A stretch of DNA of 64,000 nt from an uncultured beta proteobacterium. Lineage in GTDB: Bacteria; Pseudomonadota; Gammaproteobacteria; Burkholderiales; Burkholderiaceae_C. Numbering within the stretch: the stretch's first letter is position 1; every line of letters starts with the position of its first letter. The notes below the pieces were generated by a model that saw nothing but the letters and a program-made list of their open reading frames with translations, did no database searches and was not told the origin of the DNA. The translations under genes and the position numbers were made by a program. Shown piece by piece: positions 35,330-44,503 of the stretch. Where the stretch lies: the NCBI GenBank assembly GCA_903938815.1, contig CAJAES010000072.1, forward strand, positions 62,001 to 126,000. Direction: 5' to 3'.

Positions 35330-38188
35330 TCACTTCGTCAGAACGAAGCCCTTGAGCTTGCCGAAAGCCTGGTCGACCAGGGCCTTCTGCTGTTCCTGGT
35401 GCAAATGGGCGTAGCCCACCGCCGGTGACGCCGAGGCGGCGCGACCGGCATAGCCCAGGCGCTGACCCTCGAGCATGTTCTCGTGGATCTGGTGCTGGAT
35501 GAAGAACCAGGCGCCCTGGTTCTGCGGCTCGTCCTGGCACCACACCACTTCGGTGGCGTTCGGGAACCGCTTCATCTCGGTGGAGAACGCCTTGTGCGGG
35601 AACGGATACAGCTGCTCCACGCGCAGGATGGCCACGTCGGATGACTTCTTCTCCTCGCGCCGGCGCTGCAGGTCGTACGCGACCTTGCCGGAGCAGATGA
35701 TCACGCGCTTGACCTGATCGCCCTCGATGTCCCCGCGCTGCGGCCCGATCACGGTGCGGAACTCGCCCTTCGTGAACTCGGCCAGCGGCGACGTGGCGTC
35801 CTTGGCGCGCAGCAGCGACTTCGGCGTCAGGATGATCAGCGGCTTGCGGAACTGGCGCACCATCTGCCGGCGCAGCAGATGGAAGATCTGGCTCGACGAC
35901 GTGGGCTGGCAGATCTGCATGTTGTTGTCAGCGGCCAGCTGCATGAAGCGCTCCAGGCGCGCCGAGCTGTGCTCGGGGCCCTGCCCTTCGTAGCCGTGCG
36001 GCAGCATCAGCGTCAGGCCGTTGACGCGGCCCCACTTCACTTCGCCGCTCGCGATGAACTGGTCGATGACGACCTGCGCACCGTTGACGAAGTCGCCGAA
36101 CTGCGCTTCCCAGATGACCAGCGTGTTCGGCTCGGCGGAAGCGTAGCCGTACTCGAAGCCCAGGACGGCCTCTTCGGACAGCAGCGAATCGATGACGCGG
36201 AACTGCGCTTGGCCATCGGCCACGTTCTCCAGCGGAACGTAGGTGCCGGTGTCCCACTTCTCGCGGTTCTGGTCGTGCAGCACCGCGTGGCGGTGCGTGA
36301 ACGTGCCGCGGCCGCAGTCTTCGCCGGACAGGCGAACGGCATAGCCGCTGGCCACCAGCGAGGCATAGGCCATGGTCTCGCCCATGCCCCAGTCGACGTT
36401 GATCTCGCCGCGGCCCATCGCGGCGCGGTCGGCCAGCACTTTCTCGACGAGCGGGTGGACCTTGAAGTCCTTCGGCACCGTGGTCACGCGCTCGGCCAGG
36501 CGCTTGACCTCGGCCAGCGGGAGCGCGGTGTCGGAGGCATCCGTCCACTTCTTGCCCAGGAAGGGCGCCCAGTCGACGGCGTACTTGCTCTTGAAGTTGG
36601 TCAGCACCGGGTCGACGGTGTGGCGGCCTTCGTCCATCGCGGCGCGGTAGGCCTTGACCATGGCGTCCGGGCCATCGGCCGGCAGCACGCCCTGCGCCAC
36701 CAGCTTGTCGCCGTACAGGCGGCGGGTGCCCGGGTGCTGGGCGATCTTCTTGTACATCAGCGGCTGGGTCAGGCTGGGCGTGTCCTGCTCGTTGTGGCCC
36801 AGCTTGCGGAAGCAGACGATGTCGACCACGACGTCCTTGCCGAACTGCTGGCGGTAGTCCATGGCGATCTGGGTGCACTGCACCACCGCCTCGGGGTCGT
36901 CCCCGTTCACGTGCAGCACGGGTGCATCGATCATCTTCACGACGTCGGTGCAATACAGGGACGAGCGGCTATCGCGCGGGTCGCTGGTGGTGAAGCCGAT
37001 CTGGTTGTTGATGACCAGGTGCACGGTGCCGCCAGTGCGGTAGCCACGCGTCTGCGCCAAGGCCAGCGTCTCCATGACCACGCCCTGGCCCGCGAAGGCG
37101 GCGTCGCCGTGCACCAGCACCGGCAGCACCTGCGCGCCCGTGGCGTCGCCGCGGCGCTCCATGCGCGCCTTGACCGAGCCCTCGACGACCGGGTTCACGA
37201 TCTCGAGGTGCGAAGGGTTGAAGGCCAGGCTCAGGTGAACCGGGCCGCCGCGGGTGGTGACGTCGCTGGAGAAGCCCTGGTGGTACTTCACGTCGCCGGA
37301 AGGAAGGTCTTCCTTGGCGGTGTGGTCGAACTCCGCGAACAGGTCCTTGGGCATCTTGCCGAGGGTGTTCACGAGCACGTTCAGGCGGCCGCGGTGGGCC
37401 ATGCCGATCACGATTTCCTGGACGCCATGGGCGCCCGCGCGCTGGATGACCTCGTCCATCGAGGCGATGAAGCTCTCGCCGCCCTCGAGCGAGAAGCGCT
37501 TCTGGCCGACGTACTTGGTGTGGAGATAGCGCTCCAGGCCCTCGCCGGCCGTCAGGCGGTCGAGGATGTGCTTCTTCTCGTCAGCGGTGAAGCTGGCCTT
37601 GCCGCGCACGCTCTCCAGCCGTTCCTGCCACCAGCGCTTTTCCACCGGCTCGGTGATGTGCATGATCTCGGCGCCGATCGACCCGCAGTAGGTCTCGCGC
37701 AGAGCCTGCAGGATCTCCCGCAGGGTCATGTGCTCGGCCTTGCTGAAGTACGTGTTCGTCGCACTGAACGTGATGTCCATGTCGGACTCGGTCAGGTCGT
37801 AGAACGCGGGCTCCAGCTCGGGGATCTTGGGGCGCTCGGTGCGCTTGAGGGGGTCCAGGTCGGCCCAGCGGGCGCCGAGCGAACGGTAGGCGGCGATGAG
37901 CGACTGCACGTGCAGCTGCTTGCGCGCGATGGCGAGGTCGTCGCCGGTGGACTTGACGACGAAGCCGCCGGACTTGGCGCGCTGCGCGAAAGATTCGATG
38001 ACCGGTGCGTGCGCGACATCCCGCGCCTCGGAACCATCGACCGCCGGCACATGCTGCAGGTTGTCGAAGTAGGTCCGCCAGTTGTCGGGCACGCTGCCTG
38101 GGTTGTCGAGGTAGGCCTCATAGAGTTCCTCGACATACGGCGCATTGCCGCCGAACAGGTACGAGTTGGACCTGTGTTGGTGCATCAT
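35330..38188 (-). CDS. sucA: 2-Oxoglutarate dehydrogenase E1 component
   Basis: Thiamine-diphosphate enzyme that decarboxylates 2-oxoglutarate in the TCA cycle. The 952-residue protein starts with the short E2-binding segment (NSYLFGGNAPYVEELYEAYL). The TPP pocket includes HGDAAFAGQGVVMETLALAQ near residue 355 and INNQIGFTTSDPRDSR near 390, and VHVNGDDPEAV-like sequence near 415. The C-terminal transketolase-like domain has FGYASAEPNTLVIWEAQFGDF. It leads the sucA-sucB-PspC-lpdA-zapE series. Confidence 0.98.
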   Translation of the reverse strand: MMHQHRSNSYLFGGNAPYVEELYEAYLDNPGSVPDNWRTYFDNLQHVPAVDGSEARDVAHAPVIESFAQRAKSGGFVVKSTGDDLAIARKQLHVQSLIAAYRSLGARWADLDPLKRTERPKIPELEPAFYDLTESDMDITFSATNTYFSKAEHMTLREILQALRETYCGSIGAEIMHITEPVEKRWWQERLESVRGKASFTADEKKHILDRLTAGEGLERYLHTKYVGQKRFSLEGGESFIASMDEVIQRAGAHGVQEIVIGMAHRGRLNVLVNTLGKMPKDLFAEFDHTAKEDLPSGDVKYHQGFSSDVTTRGGPVHLSLAFNPSHLEIVNPVVEGSVKARMERRGDATGAQVLPVLVHGDAAFAGQGVVMETLALAQTRGYRTGGTVHLVINNQIGFTTSDPRDSRSSLYCTDVVKMIDAPVLHVNGDDPEAVVQCTQIAMDYRQQFGKDVVVDIVCFRKLGHNEQDTPSLTQPLMYKKIAQHPGTRRLYGDKLVAQGVLPADGPDAMVKAYRAAMDEGRHTVDPVLTNFKSKYAVDWAPFLGKKWTDASDTALPLAEVKRLAERVTTVPKDFKVHPLVEKVLADRAAMGRGEINVDWGMGETMAYASLVASGYAVRLSGEDCGRGTFTHRHAVLHDQNREKWDTGTYVPLENVADGQAQFRVIDSLLSEEAVLGFEYGYASAEPNTLVIWEAQFGDFVNGAQVVIDQFIASGEVKWGRVNGLTLMLPHGYEGQGPEHSSARLERFMQLAADNNMQICQPTSSSQIFHLLRRQMVRQFRKPLIILTPKSLLRAKDATSPLAEFTKGEFRTVIGPQRGDIEGDQVKRVIICSGKVAYDLQRRREEKKSSDVAILRVEQLYPFPHKAFSTEMKRFPNATEVVWCQDEPQNQGAWFFIQHQIHENMLEGQRLGYAGRAASASPAVGYAHLHQEQQKALVDQAFGKLKGFVLTK

Positions 38189-38407
38189 CTTTCGCTCACC
38201 TTTCGTCCGGGCTCTGCCAGGACTCCGATGGGTTGAACAACCTTCCGCGGCCCCGGCTGCACCGGTTGGCGGATTGCGACCCGCCTTGCCGCATGGGACA
38301 CGCGGGCAAGGGGACGGGGAAGGGCCACGTCTAGTCAGGGTTGGACTTTACCACCCGCAACCTGACCGATGCCCGCAATTGGACCGTATCGAACCTGCTG
38401 TTCCGCT

Positions 38408-38438
38408 GACAGTGCACGGCAGTTGTGCACAGACTGTC
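38408..38438. promoter_or_regulatory. Imperfect dyad with two GTGCAC boxes
   Basis: Between the divergent sucA and the small Cys-rich gene. Outer arms GACAGT (38408-38413) and ACTGTC (38433-38438) are complementary, and two palindromic GTGCAC boxes lie between them, 13 bases apart. It may be an operator for either gene. The other 220 bases of this gap show no clear feature. Confidence 0.35.
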
Positions 38439-38444
38439 GGCTGA

Positions 38445-38744
38445 ATGCCACATGCCGTGATCCTGCTGCGCGCCGAGGCGCCGCCCAAGCCTCCCACCGG
38501 CCAGCCCTGCAACGGCTGCGGCGTGTGCTGCGCCTGGGCGCCCTGCCCGCTGGGCATGCTGCTGTCGCGGCGCCGCCAGGGCGCCTGCCACGCGCTGGAG
38601 TGGGACGGCGAGCGCTACCGCTGCGGCGTGCTGGTGGCGCCCAGGCGCTGGCTGCCCTGGCTGCCGGCCACGCTGGCACGCCGCCTGGCGTGGCGCTGGA
38701 TCGCCGCCGCCAGGGGCTGCGACGCCGATCTCGACACCGACTGA
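38445..38744 (+). CDS. Small Cys-rich (YkgJ-like) protein
   Basis: A 99-residue protein with the N-terminal cluster PCNGCGVCCAWAPCPLG and later Cys residues in GACHALEW and YRCGVL. The CxxCxxCC pattern resembles the YkgJ zinc- or iron-binding family. The rest is Arg/Trp-rich (PRRWLPWLPATLARRLAWR). Function is unknown. The gene is divergent from sucA. Confidence 0.7.
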   Translation: MPHAVILLRAEAPPKPPTGQPCNGCGVCCAWAPCPLGMLLSRRRQGACHALEWDGERYRCGVLVAPRRWLPWLPATLARRLAWRWIAAARGCDADLDTD

Positions 38745-38843
38745 ACGTCGCGGTACGGGCCTTGCTTCCCGGGTAGATACCGAACGCGCCGAGGCGCGGG
38801 CGCCTCTACGATCACACCTTCCGTTCACCCGAGGAGTTTCTCC

Positions 38844-40415
38844 ATGAAGATGAAAGCCCTGCTGGCTGTCGCCGCAGTCGCTGCCGCGCTGTCAGCACCG
38901 GCCCAGGCCGCCACGCTGCGCTGGGCGGCCCAGAACGACATCCTGACGATGGACCCGCACTCGCAGAACCATGCGACGACCAACGCCATCCTGATGCACG
39001 CCTACGAAGGCCTGACCCGCTACGGCCCGAACCGTGAGGTCGAGCCCAGCCTGGCCACGAAGTGGACGTACATCAGCCCCACTCAGGTGCGCTTCGAACT
39101 GCGCAAGGGCATCAAGTTCCACGATGGCAGCGCCTTCACGGCAGACGACGTCATCTTCTCGTTCAATCGCATCAAGCAGCCGCAGGGCACGATGCAGATC
39201 TACGTGACGGGCATCAGCGAGATCAAGAAGGTCGACGACACCACGGTCGACTTCATCCTGAGCGCGCCGAACCCGATCCTGCTGCGCAACATCATCGACT
39301 TCCGGATCATGAGCAAGGCATGGGCCGAGAAGAACAACACGCTGAACACGCAGGACTACAAGGCCAAGGAAGAGAACTTCGCCTCGCGCAACGTGATGGG
39401 CACCGGCCCGTTCCGCATCACGGGCTGGACGCCCGACCAGCGCGTGACGATGACCATCAACCCCGCCTGGTGGGGCAAGCAGGACGGCAACGTGACCGAG
39501 GTGATCTACACCCCGATCAAGTCCGACGCCACGCGCATCGCCGCGCTGCTGTCGGGTGACGTCGATCTGCTGACCGACCTGCCCACGCAGGACGTGGCCC
39601 GTCTGCGCGCCGACAGCAAGCTCCGCGTCCTGGAAGGGCCGGAAGTCCGGACCATCTACCTGGCGCCGGACGTCGGCAGTGCCGAGCTGAAGTACAGCAA
39701 CATCAAGGGCAAGAACCCGTTCGCCGACAAGCGCGTGCGCCAGGCCCTGAGCATGTCCATCGACCGCGCGGCCATCCAGCGCACCATCATGCGCGGCCTG
39801 TCGATCCCGGCGGGCATCATGGTGGCGCCGGGCGTCAACGGACACACCAACGAGATCGACACGCCCACCAGGGTCGACTACGACGGTGCCAAGAAGCTGC
39901 TGGCCGACGCCGGCTACCCCGACGGCTTCGAGATCCGCATGAACTGCCCGAACAACCGCTACGTCAACGACGAGGAGATCTGCCAGGCGATCGTCGCGAT
40001 GTGGGCGCGTGCGGGCGTGAAGGCGCAGCTCATCGCCGAGAACATGGCCACGTTCAGCCAGAAGTTCCAGAACTTCGACTCGTCGCTGTACATGCTGGGC
40101 TGGGGTGTCGCCACCTACGACGCGCAGTACATGATCCAGTCGCTGGTGCGCACCCGCACGACGGGCGCTGACGGCAACTTCAACTTCTCGAAGATCAGCG
40201 ATCCCGTCGTGGACCGCCTGACCGACGCGATGAAGTCCGAAGTCGACGTCACCAAGCGCAACGCGATGATCCGTGAAGCACTGCAGCGCATCAAGGACGA
40301 AGTCCTGCTGATCCCGCTGCACCACCAGATGCGCCCCTGGGCGATGAAGTCCAACGTCACGACGCTGCACCGCTCGGACGACCGTCCGGAAGCGCGCTTC
40401 ACCTCGGTGAAGTAA
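38844..40415 (+). CDS. ABC transporter solute-binding protein, family 5 (oligopeptide/nickel type)
   Basis: A 523-residue periplasmic binding protein. A signal peptide (LLAVAAVAAALSAPAQAA) is followed by the family 5 fold, with LTMDPHSQNHATTNAILMHA near residue 35 and ALSMSIDRAAIQRTIM near 310. GAGGAG lies eight bases before the ATG. Family members bind peptides, opines, glutathione or metals; the ligand cannot be told. No permease or ATPase gene is adjacent, so it works with components encoded elsewhere. It ends in a strong terminator. Confidence 0.92.
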   Translation: MKMKALLAVAAVAAALSAPAQAATLRWAAQNDILTMDPHSQNHATTNAILMHAYEGLTRYGPNREVEPSLATKWTYISPTQVRFELRKGIKFHDGSAFTADDVIFSFNRIKQPQGTMQIYVTGISEIKKVDDTTVDFILSAPNPILLRNIIDFRIMSKAWAEKNNTLNTQDYKAKEENFASRNVMGTGPFRITGWTPDQRVTMTINPAWWGKQDGNVTEVIYTPIKSDATRIAALLSGDVDLLTDLPTQDVARLRADSKLRVLEGPEVRTIYLAPDVGSAELKYSNIKGKNPFADKRVRQALSMSIDRAAIQRTIMRGLSIPAGIMVAPGVNGHTNEIDTPTRVDYDGAKKLLADAGYPDGFEIRMNCPNNRYVNDEEICQAIVAMWARAGVKAQLIAENMATFSQKFQNFDSSLYMLGWGVATYDAQYMIQSLVRTRTTGADGNFNFSKISDPVVDRLTDAMKSEVDVTKRNAMIREALQRIKDEVLLIPLHHQMRPWAMKSNVTTLHRSDDRPEARFTSVK

Positions 40416-40438
40416 ACGCAACGCCGGTGGTTGATGTC

Positions 40439-40465
40439 ACGGGGCCCTTCGGGGCCCCGTTTTTC
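40439..40465 (+). terminator. Rho-independent terminator with C(UUCG)G loop
   Basis: The stem ACGGGGCC/GGCCCCGT, closed by an extra C-G pair around TTCG, is followed by TTTTT. It ends the solute-binding protein transcript and abuts the convergent amidohydrolase stop, so it may serve both. Confidence 0.9.
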
Positions 40466-41705
40466 ATGCAGCCAGGCGATCCTCGATCACGCGCCCGCCC
40501 TGCATCAGAAGGCGGATGCCGGCCTCCGGGCGCGCCAGCATGCCCAGCGACCGGGACGGGTCGCCGTCGACCACCAGCAGGTCGGCGAAGGCGCCAGGCA
40601 CCACCGCGCCGATGTGGCGCTCCTGCCCCATCAGGCGAGCGGCCACCGAGGTGGCGCTCTGCAGCAGTTCCAGCGGCGGAACCGCCGTGGCGCGCAGGTC
40701 GAACTCTGTGTTCTGCCGGCCGTGCATGTAGCCCAGCAGGTCGGTGCCGAAGACCACCGGCACCCCCTCGGCGCGCGCGATGCGCACGGCCTCCAGGCCA
40801 CGGTCGGCCACGCCCTGCAGCTTCTGCAGCATGGCCTCGGACCAGCCCAGGCGCACGCCCTCTTCGGCCAGCGCCGCGTAGGTGGCCAGCGTGGGCACGT
40901 AGTAGGCGCCGTGCTGCTTCATCACGCGGGCGGTGGCCTCGTCGATGAGGTTGCCGTGCTCGATGGACCGCACGCCCGCCTGCACCGCACGCGTGACGGC
41001 GCGCGGCGAGTAGGCGTGCGCCAGCGCATACAGGTTCGCCGCCTCGGCCTCCTCCACCGCAGCGCGCAGTTCCTCCATCGAGAACTGCGTGCCGTCGATG
41101 GGGTCGGTGGGGCTGGACACGCCGCCGCCGGCCATGATCTTGATGTGGTTCACGCCCTGGCGCACCTGCTCGCGCACGGCGCGCCGCACCTCGCCCACGC
41201 CGTCGGCGATGGCGCCGATGATCCCCAGGCCCGCGCAGGCGCAGAACAGCGGCCCGCGCACGCCCTGAGGGCGCATGTCGGCATGGCCTCCGGTCTGGCT
41301 GATGGGCTGGCCGGCGATGAACAGGCGCGGCCCCTCGAACAGGCCGCGCTCGACGGCGCTGCGCAGGCCGTGGTCGGCGCCCGCGGCGTCGCGCACGGTC
41401 GTGAAACCGCGGCGCAGCATGGCGGCCATCAGTTGCCCGCTCTCGGCGGCCACCAGCGAAGCCGGCTGCAGCGCGAGCCCGGCCAGGTCGTGCGAGGTGG
41501 CGACCACGTGCACGTGGGCGTCGATGAGGCCGGGCAGCACGGCCCGCCCCGCGGCGTCGATGACGCGTGCCGCATCGTCCACGGTCACGGGCTCCTGTGT
41601 CACCGCGGCGAAACGATCGCCCTCGATGACGATGGTGGTGCCCGGGCGCATCGCCCCGGCGCGGCTGTCGAACAGGTTCGCGTTGCGGACGACGATGCGC
41701 GCCAT
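40464..41705 (-). CDS. Metal-dependent amidohydrolase (prolidase/imidazolonepropionase-like)
   Basis: A 413-residue TIM-barrel hydrolase. Metal site motifs are GLIDAHVHVVAT near residue 60, a likely carbamylated Lys in NHIKIMAGGG near 180, His residues in ALAHAYS and RSIEHGN near 220-245, and VVFGTDLLGY near 310. This is the subtype 1 amidohydrolase pattern, related to Xaa-Pro dipeptidase and imidazolonepropionase-like enzymes; the substrate is unknown. It is the last gene of the etfB series, five bases after the nitronate monooxygenase gene. The listed start at 42152 enters that gene in another frame. Confidence 0.9.
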   Translation of the reverse strand: MARIVVRNANLFDSRAGAMRPGTTIVIEGDRFAAVTQEPVTVDDAARVIDAAGRAVLPGLIDAHVHVVATSHDLAGLALQPASLVAAESGQLMAAMLRRGFTTVRDAAGADHGLRSAVERGLFEGPRLFIAGQPISQTGGHADMRPQGVRGPLFCACAGLGIIGAIADGVGEVRRAVREQVRQGVNHIKIMAGGGVSSPTDPIDGTQFSMEELRAAVEEAEAANLYALAHAYSPRAVTRAVQAGVRSIEHGNLIDEATARVMKQHGAYYVPTLATYAALAEEGVRLGWSEAMLQKLQGVADRGLEAVRIARAEGVPVVFGTDLLGYMHGRQNTEFDLRATAVPPLELLQSATSVAARLMGQERHIGAVVPGAFADLLVVDGDPSRSLGMLARPEAGIRLLMQGGRVIEDRLAA

Positions 41706-41710
41706 GACGC

Positions 41711-42667
41711 TCAGCCCCCGCAGACCCGCGCGCGCGCGGCCTGGTACTCGCCGGCCAGGCGCGCCACCAGCTCGCGCGTGGGCAGCACCTGCTTGACGGC
41801 GCCGATGCCCTGGCCGCAGCCCCAGATGTCCTTCCAGGCCTTCTTCGCGGTGTCGCCGCCGAAGTTCATCTTGCTCGGGTCGCTCTCGGGCAGGTTGTCG
41901 GGGTCCATGCCGGCGTTGCGGATGGAGGGCTTCAGGTAGTTGCCATGAACACCGGTGAACAGGCTCGAGTACACGATGTCGTCGCTGTTGCTCTCGACGA
42001 TGCACTGCTTGTAGGCGTCGCTGGCGCGGGCCTCCTCGGTCGCGATGAAGGCCGAGCCGATGTAGGCGAAATCGGCGCCCATGGCCTGCGCCGCGAGCAC
42101 CGCGCCGCCGTTGGCGATGGAGCCCGACAAGGCCACCGGGCCGTCGAACCACTCGCGGATCTCCTGGATCAGCGCGAACGGGCTCTTCACGCCCGCATGC
42201 CCGCCTGCGCCGGCGGCCACGGCGATCAGGCCATCGGCGCCCTTCTCGATCGCCTTCTTCGCGAAGAAGTTGTTGATGATGTCGTGCAGCACGACGCCGC
42301 CCCAGGCGTGCACGGCGTCATTGATGTCGGTGCGGGCGCCGAGAGAGGTGATGACGATCGGCACCTTGTACTTGGCGCAGACCGCCATGTCGTGCTCGAG
42401 CCGGTCGTTCGTCTTGTGAACGATCTGGTTGATCGCGAAGGGCGCGGCCTTGCGGTCCGGGTTCTCACGGTCCCAGGCGGCGAGCGTCTCGGTGATCTCG
42501 GCCAGCCACTCGTCGAGCTGCTCGGCCGGGCGCGCATTGAGCGCCGGCATCGAGCCCACGACGCCGGCCTTGCACTGCTCGATCACGAGCTTCGGGTTGC
42601 TCACGATGAACAGCGGCGAGCCGATGATCGGCAGGGGCAGGTTCTGCAGGATCGGGGGCAGTGCCAT
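41711..42667 (-). CDS. Nitronate monooxygenase (NPD family)
   Basis: A 318-residue FMN-dependent TIM-barrel enzyme of the 2-nitropropane dioxygenase family, which oxidises toxic alkyl nitronates such as propionate 3-nitronate. FMN-site motifs include GAGGHAG near residue 155 and GSIANGGAVLAAQAMGADF near 180. The gene starts on a TGATG junction with the acyl-CoA dehydrogenase gene, so the two are coupled. In such clusters the enzyme may have another oxidase role; this is not resolved here. Confidence 0.88.
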   Translation of the reverse strand: MALPPILQNLPLPIIGSPLFIVSNPKLVIEQCKAGVVGSMPALNARPAEQLDEWLAEITETLAAWDRENPDRKAAPFAINQIVHKTNDRLEHDMAVCAKYKVPIVITSLGARTDINDAVHAWGGVVLHDIINNFFAKKAIEKGADGLIAVAAGAGGHAGVKSPFALIQEIREWFDGPVALSGSIANGGAVLAAQAMGADFAYIGSAFIATEEARASDAYKQCIVESNSDDIVYSSLFTGVHGNYLKPSIRNAGMDPDNLPESDPSKMNFGGDTAKKAWKDIWGCGQGIGAVKQVLPTRELVARLAGEYQAARARVCGG

Positions 42668-44445
42668 CAGAAGGACTCCAGTGCCATGGTGGTGACGGCC
42701 TCGGCGCCGTCGACGATGCTGTCGCGCAGGCCGGGGGCCCGGCTGAGGATGTGGTCCGCGTAGAAGCGGGCGGTGGTGATCTTGGCCTGCATGAAGGCCG
42801 CGTCCTCGCCGGCGGCGAGGCGGTCCTCGGCGATGAGCAGCGAGCGCGCCATCTGCCAGCCGGCCACCAGGTTGCCTGCCAGCATCAGGTAGGGCACCGA
42901 GCCGGCGTACACGCCGCCGGGGTCGGCCTTGCCGTGGCCGACGATGTAGTCCACCACCTCGAGGTAGGCGACCCGGGCCGCGCGCAGGCGCTTGAGCATC
43001 GCCTGGGCCGCGACGCTGCCGCGCGCTGCCAGTTCACCTTCGGTCACCTCGATCTGCGCGGCGATGGCGCGCGCCACGCCGCCGCCGTCGCGGGCAGTCT
43101 TGCGGCCGACCAGGTCGTTCGCCTGGATCGCGGTGGTGCCTTCGTAGATGGTCAGGATCTTGGCGTCGCGGTACATCTGCGCGATGCCGGTTTCCTCGAT
43201 GAAGCCCATGCCGCCGTGCACCTGCACCGCGAGGCTCGTGACCTCCAGGCTCATCTCGGTGGAGAAGCCCTTCACCAGCGGCACCAGGAACTCGTAGAAC
43301 GCCTGGTTCTGCTTGCGTGCGGCGGCATCCGGGTGGGCGTGCGCGGCGTCGTAGGCTGCGGCGGCAACGGCCGCCATCGCGCGGCTGCCTTCGGTGAAGG
43401 CGCGCATCGTCATCAGCATGCGCTTCACGTCCGGGTGGTGGATGATCCCGCCGCCCGTTGCCGGGGTGCTGCCGTCCACCGCCTTGCCCTGCACGCGGTC
43501 GCGCGCGTAGCCCACGGCCTTCTGGTAGGCCCGCTCGGCCAGCGCCACGCCCTGCATGCCCACCGCGTAGCGCGCGGCGTTCATCATCACGAACATGTAG
43601 GCCAGGCCTTCGTTCTCGCGCCCGATGAGGTAGCCCGTGGCGCCGCCATGGTCGCCGTACTGCAGCACGGCCGTGGGGCTGGCCTTGATGCCCAGCTTGT
43701 GCTCGATGCTGACGCAGTGCACGTCGTTGCGCGTGCCGTCGGGCATCACCTTGGGCACCAGGAACAGGCTGATGCCCTTCACGCCCTCGGGCGCGCCGGC
43801 CACGCGGGCCAGCACCAGGTGGACGATGTTGTCCGCCATGTCGTGCTCGCCGTAGGTGATGTAGATCTTCGTGCCGAAGATCCTGAAGCTGCCGTCGGGC
43901 TGCGGCTCGGCGCGCGTGCGAACGGCGGCAAGGTCGCTGCCGGCCTGCGGCTCGGTCAGGTTCATCGTGCCCGTCCACTCGCCGGAGATCATCTTCGGCA
44001 GGTAGGTCTGCTGCTGCTCGGGCGAGCCCGCGGTCAGCAGCGCCTCGATGGCGCCGTCGGTCAGCAAGGGGCACAGCGCGAAGCTGAGGTTCGCGCTGTT
44101 GAGCATCTCGATGCAGGCGAATCCGATGGTCTTGGGCAGGCCCTGTCCGCCGAAGGCCACAGGGTGCTGCAGGCCCTGCCAGCCGCCTTCAGCGAACTGG
44201 CGGAATGCGTCCTTGAAACCGGGCGTGGTGGTGACCACGCCATCACGGAAGGACGAAGGGTTCCTGTCGCCCTCCCAGTTCAGCGGGGCGATCACGCCTT
44301 CGCTGAGCTTGGCGGCTTCTTCCAGCACGGCTTGCGCGGTGTCCAGCCCGGCATCCTCGAACCCGGGCAGCTGCGCCACGCGGGCCAGGCCGGCCAGTTC
44401 CTGGATGGTGAACATCATGTCACGCAGAGGGGCGCGATAGGTCAT
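42667..44445 (-). CDS. Acyl-CoA dehydrogenase (large, AcdB/FadE-like)
   Basis: A 592-residue FAD enzyme that introduces the 2,3-double bond in acyl-CoA. Motifs: TMNLTEPQAGSDLAAV near residue 155 (FAD and substrate contacts), GGMGFIEETGIAQMYRDAKI near 410 and TIYEGTTAIQANDLVGRK, where the catalytic Glu lies, near 430. A further C-terminal helical domain of about 130 residues marks the long form. Electrons pass to ETF, whose genes lie just upstream. Chain-length preference is unknown. Confidence 0.95.
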   Translation of the reverse strand: MTYRAPLRDMMFTIQELAGLARVAQLPGFEDAGLDTAQAVLEEAAKLSEGVIAPLNWEGDRNPSSFRDGVVTTTPGFKDAFRQFAEGGWQGLQHPVAFGGQGLPKTIGFACIEMLNSANLSFALCPLLTDGAIEALLTAGSPEQQQTYLPKMISGEWTGTMNLTEPQAGSDLAAVRTRAEPQPDGSFRIFGTKIYITYGEHDMADNIVHLVLARVAGAPEGVKGISLFLVPKVMPDGTRNDVHCVSIEHKLGIKASPTAVLQYGDHGGATGYLIGRENEGLAYMFVMMNAARYAVGMQGVALAERAYQKAVGYARDRVQGKAVDGSTPATGGGIIHHPDVKRMLMTMRAFTEGSRAMAAVAAAAYDAAHAHPDAAARKQNQAFYEFLVPLVKGFSTEMSLEVTSLAVQVHGGMGFIEETGIAQMYRDAKILTIYEGTTAIQANDLVGRKTARDGGGVARAIAAQIEVTEGELAARGSVAAQAMLKRLRAARVAYLEVVDYIVGHGKADPGGVYAGSVPYLMLAGNLVAGWQMARSLLIAEDRLAAGEDAAFMQAKITTARFYADHILSRAPGLRDSIVDGAEAVTTMALESF

Positions 44446-44468
44446 CTATGTCTCCTTCAGATACAGCA

Positions 44469-44488
44469 AGGGCGCCCGCAGGCGCCCT
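44469..44488 (-). terminator. Intercistronic hairpin between etfA and the acyl-CoA dehydrogenase
   Basis: Perfect 8-bp stem AGGGCGCC/GGCGCCCT with a four-base loop, followed on the minus strand by TTGCTGT. The weak T-tract suggests an attenuator or an mRNA 3'-end stabiliser rather than a full stop. Confidence 0.45.
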
Positions 44489-44503
44489 GTTCCCGGCATT
44501 CGC

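Noticed and set aside
35879-38236. Plus-strand ORF of 785 aa opposite sucA
   Set aside because: Antisense of a firm gene; composition (His, Gln, Val, Arg) is typical of reverse frames here.
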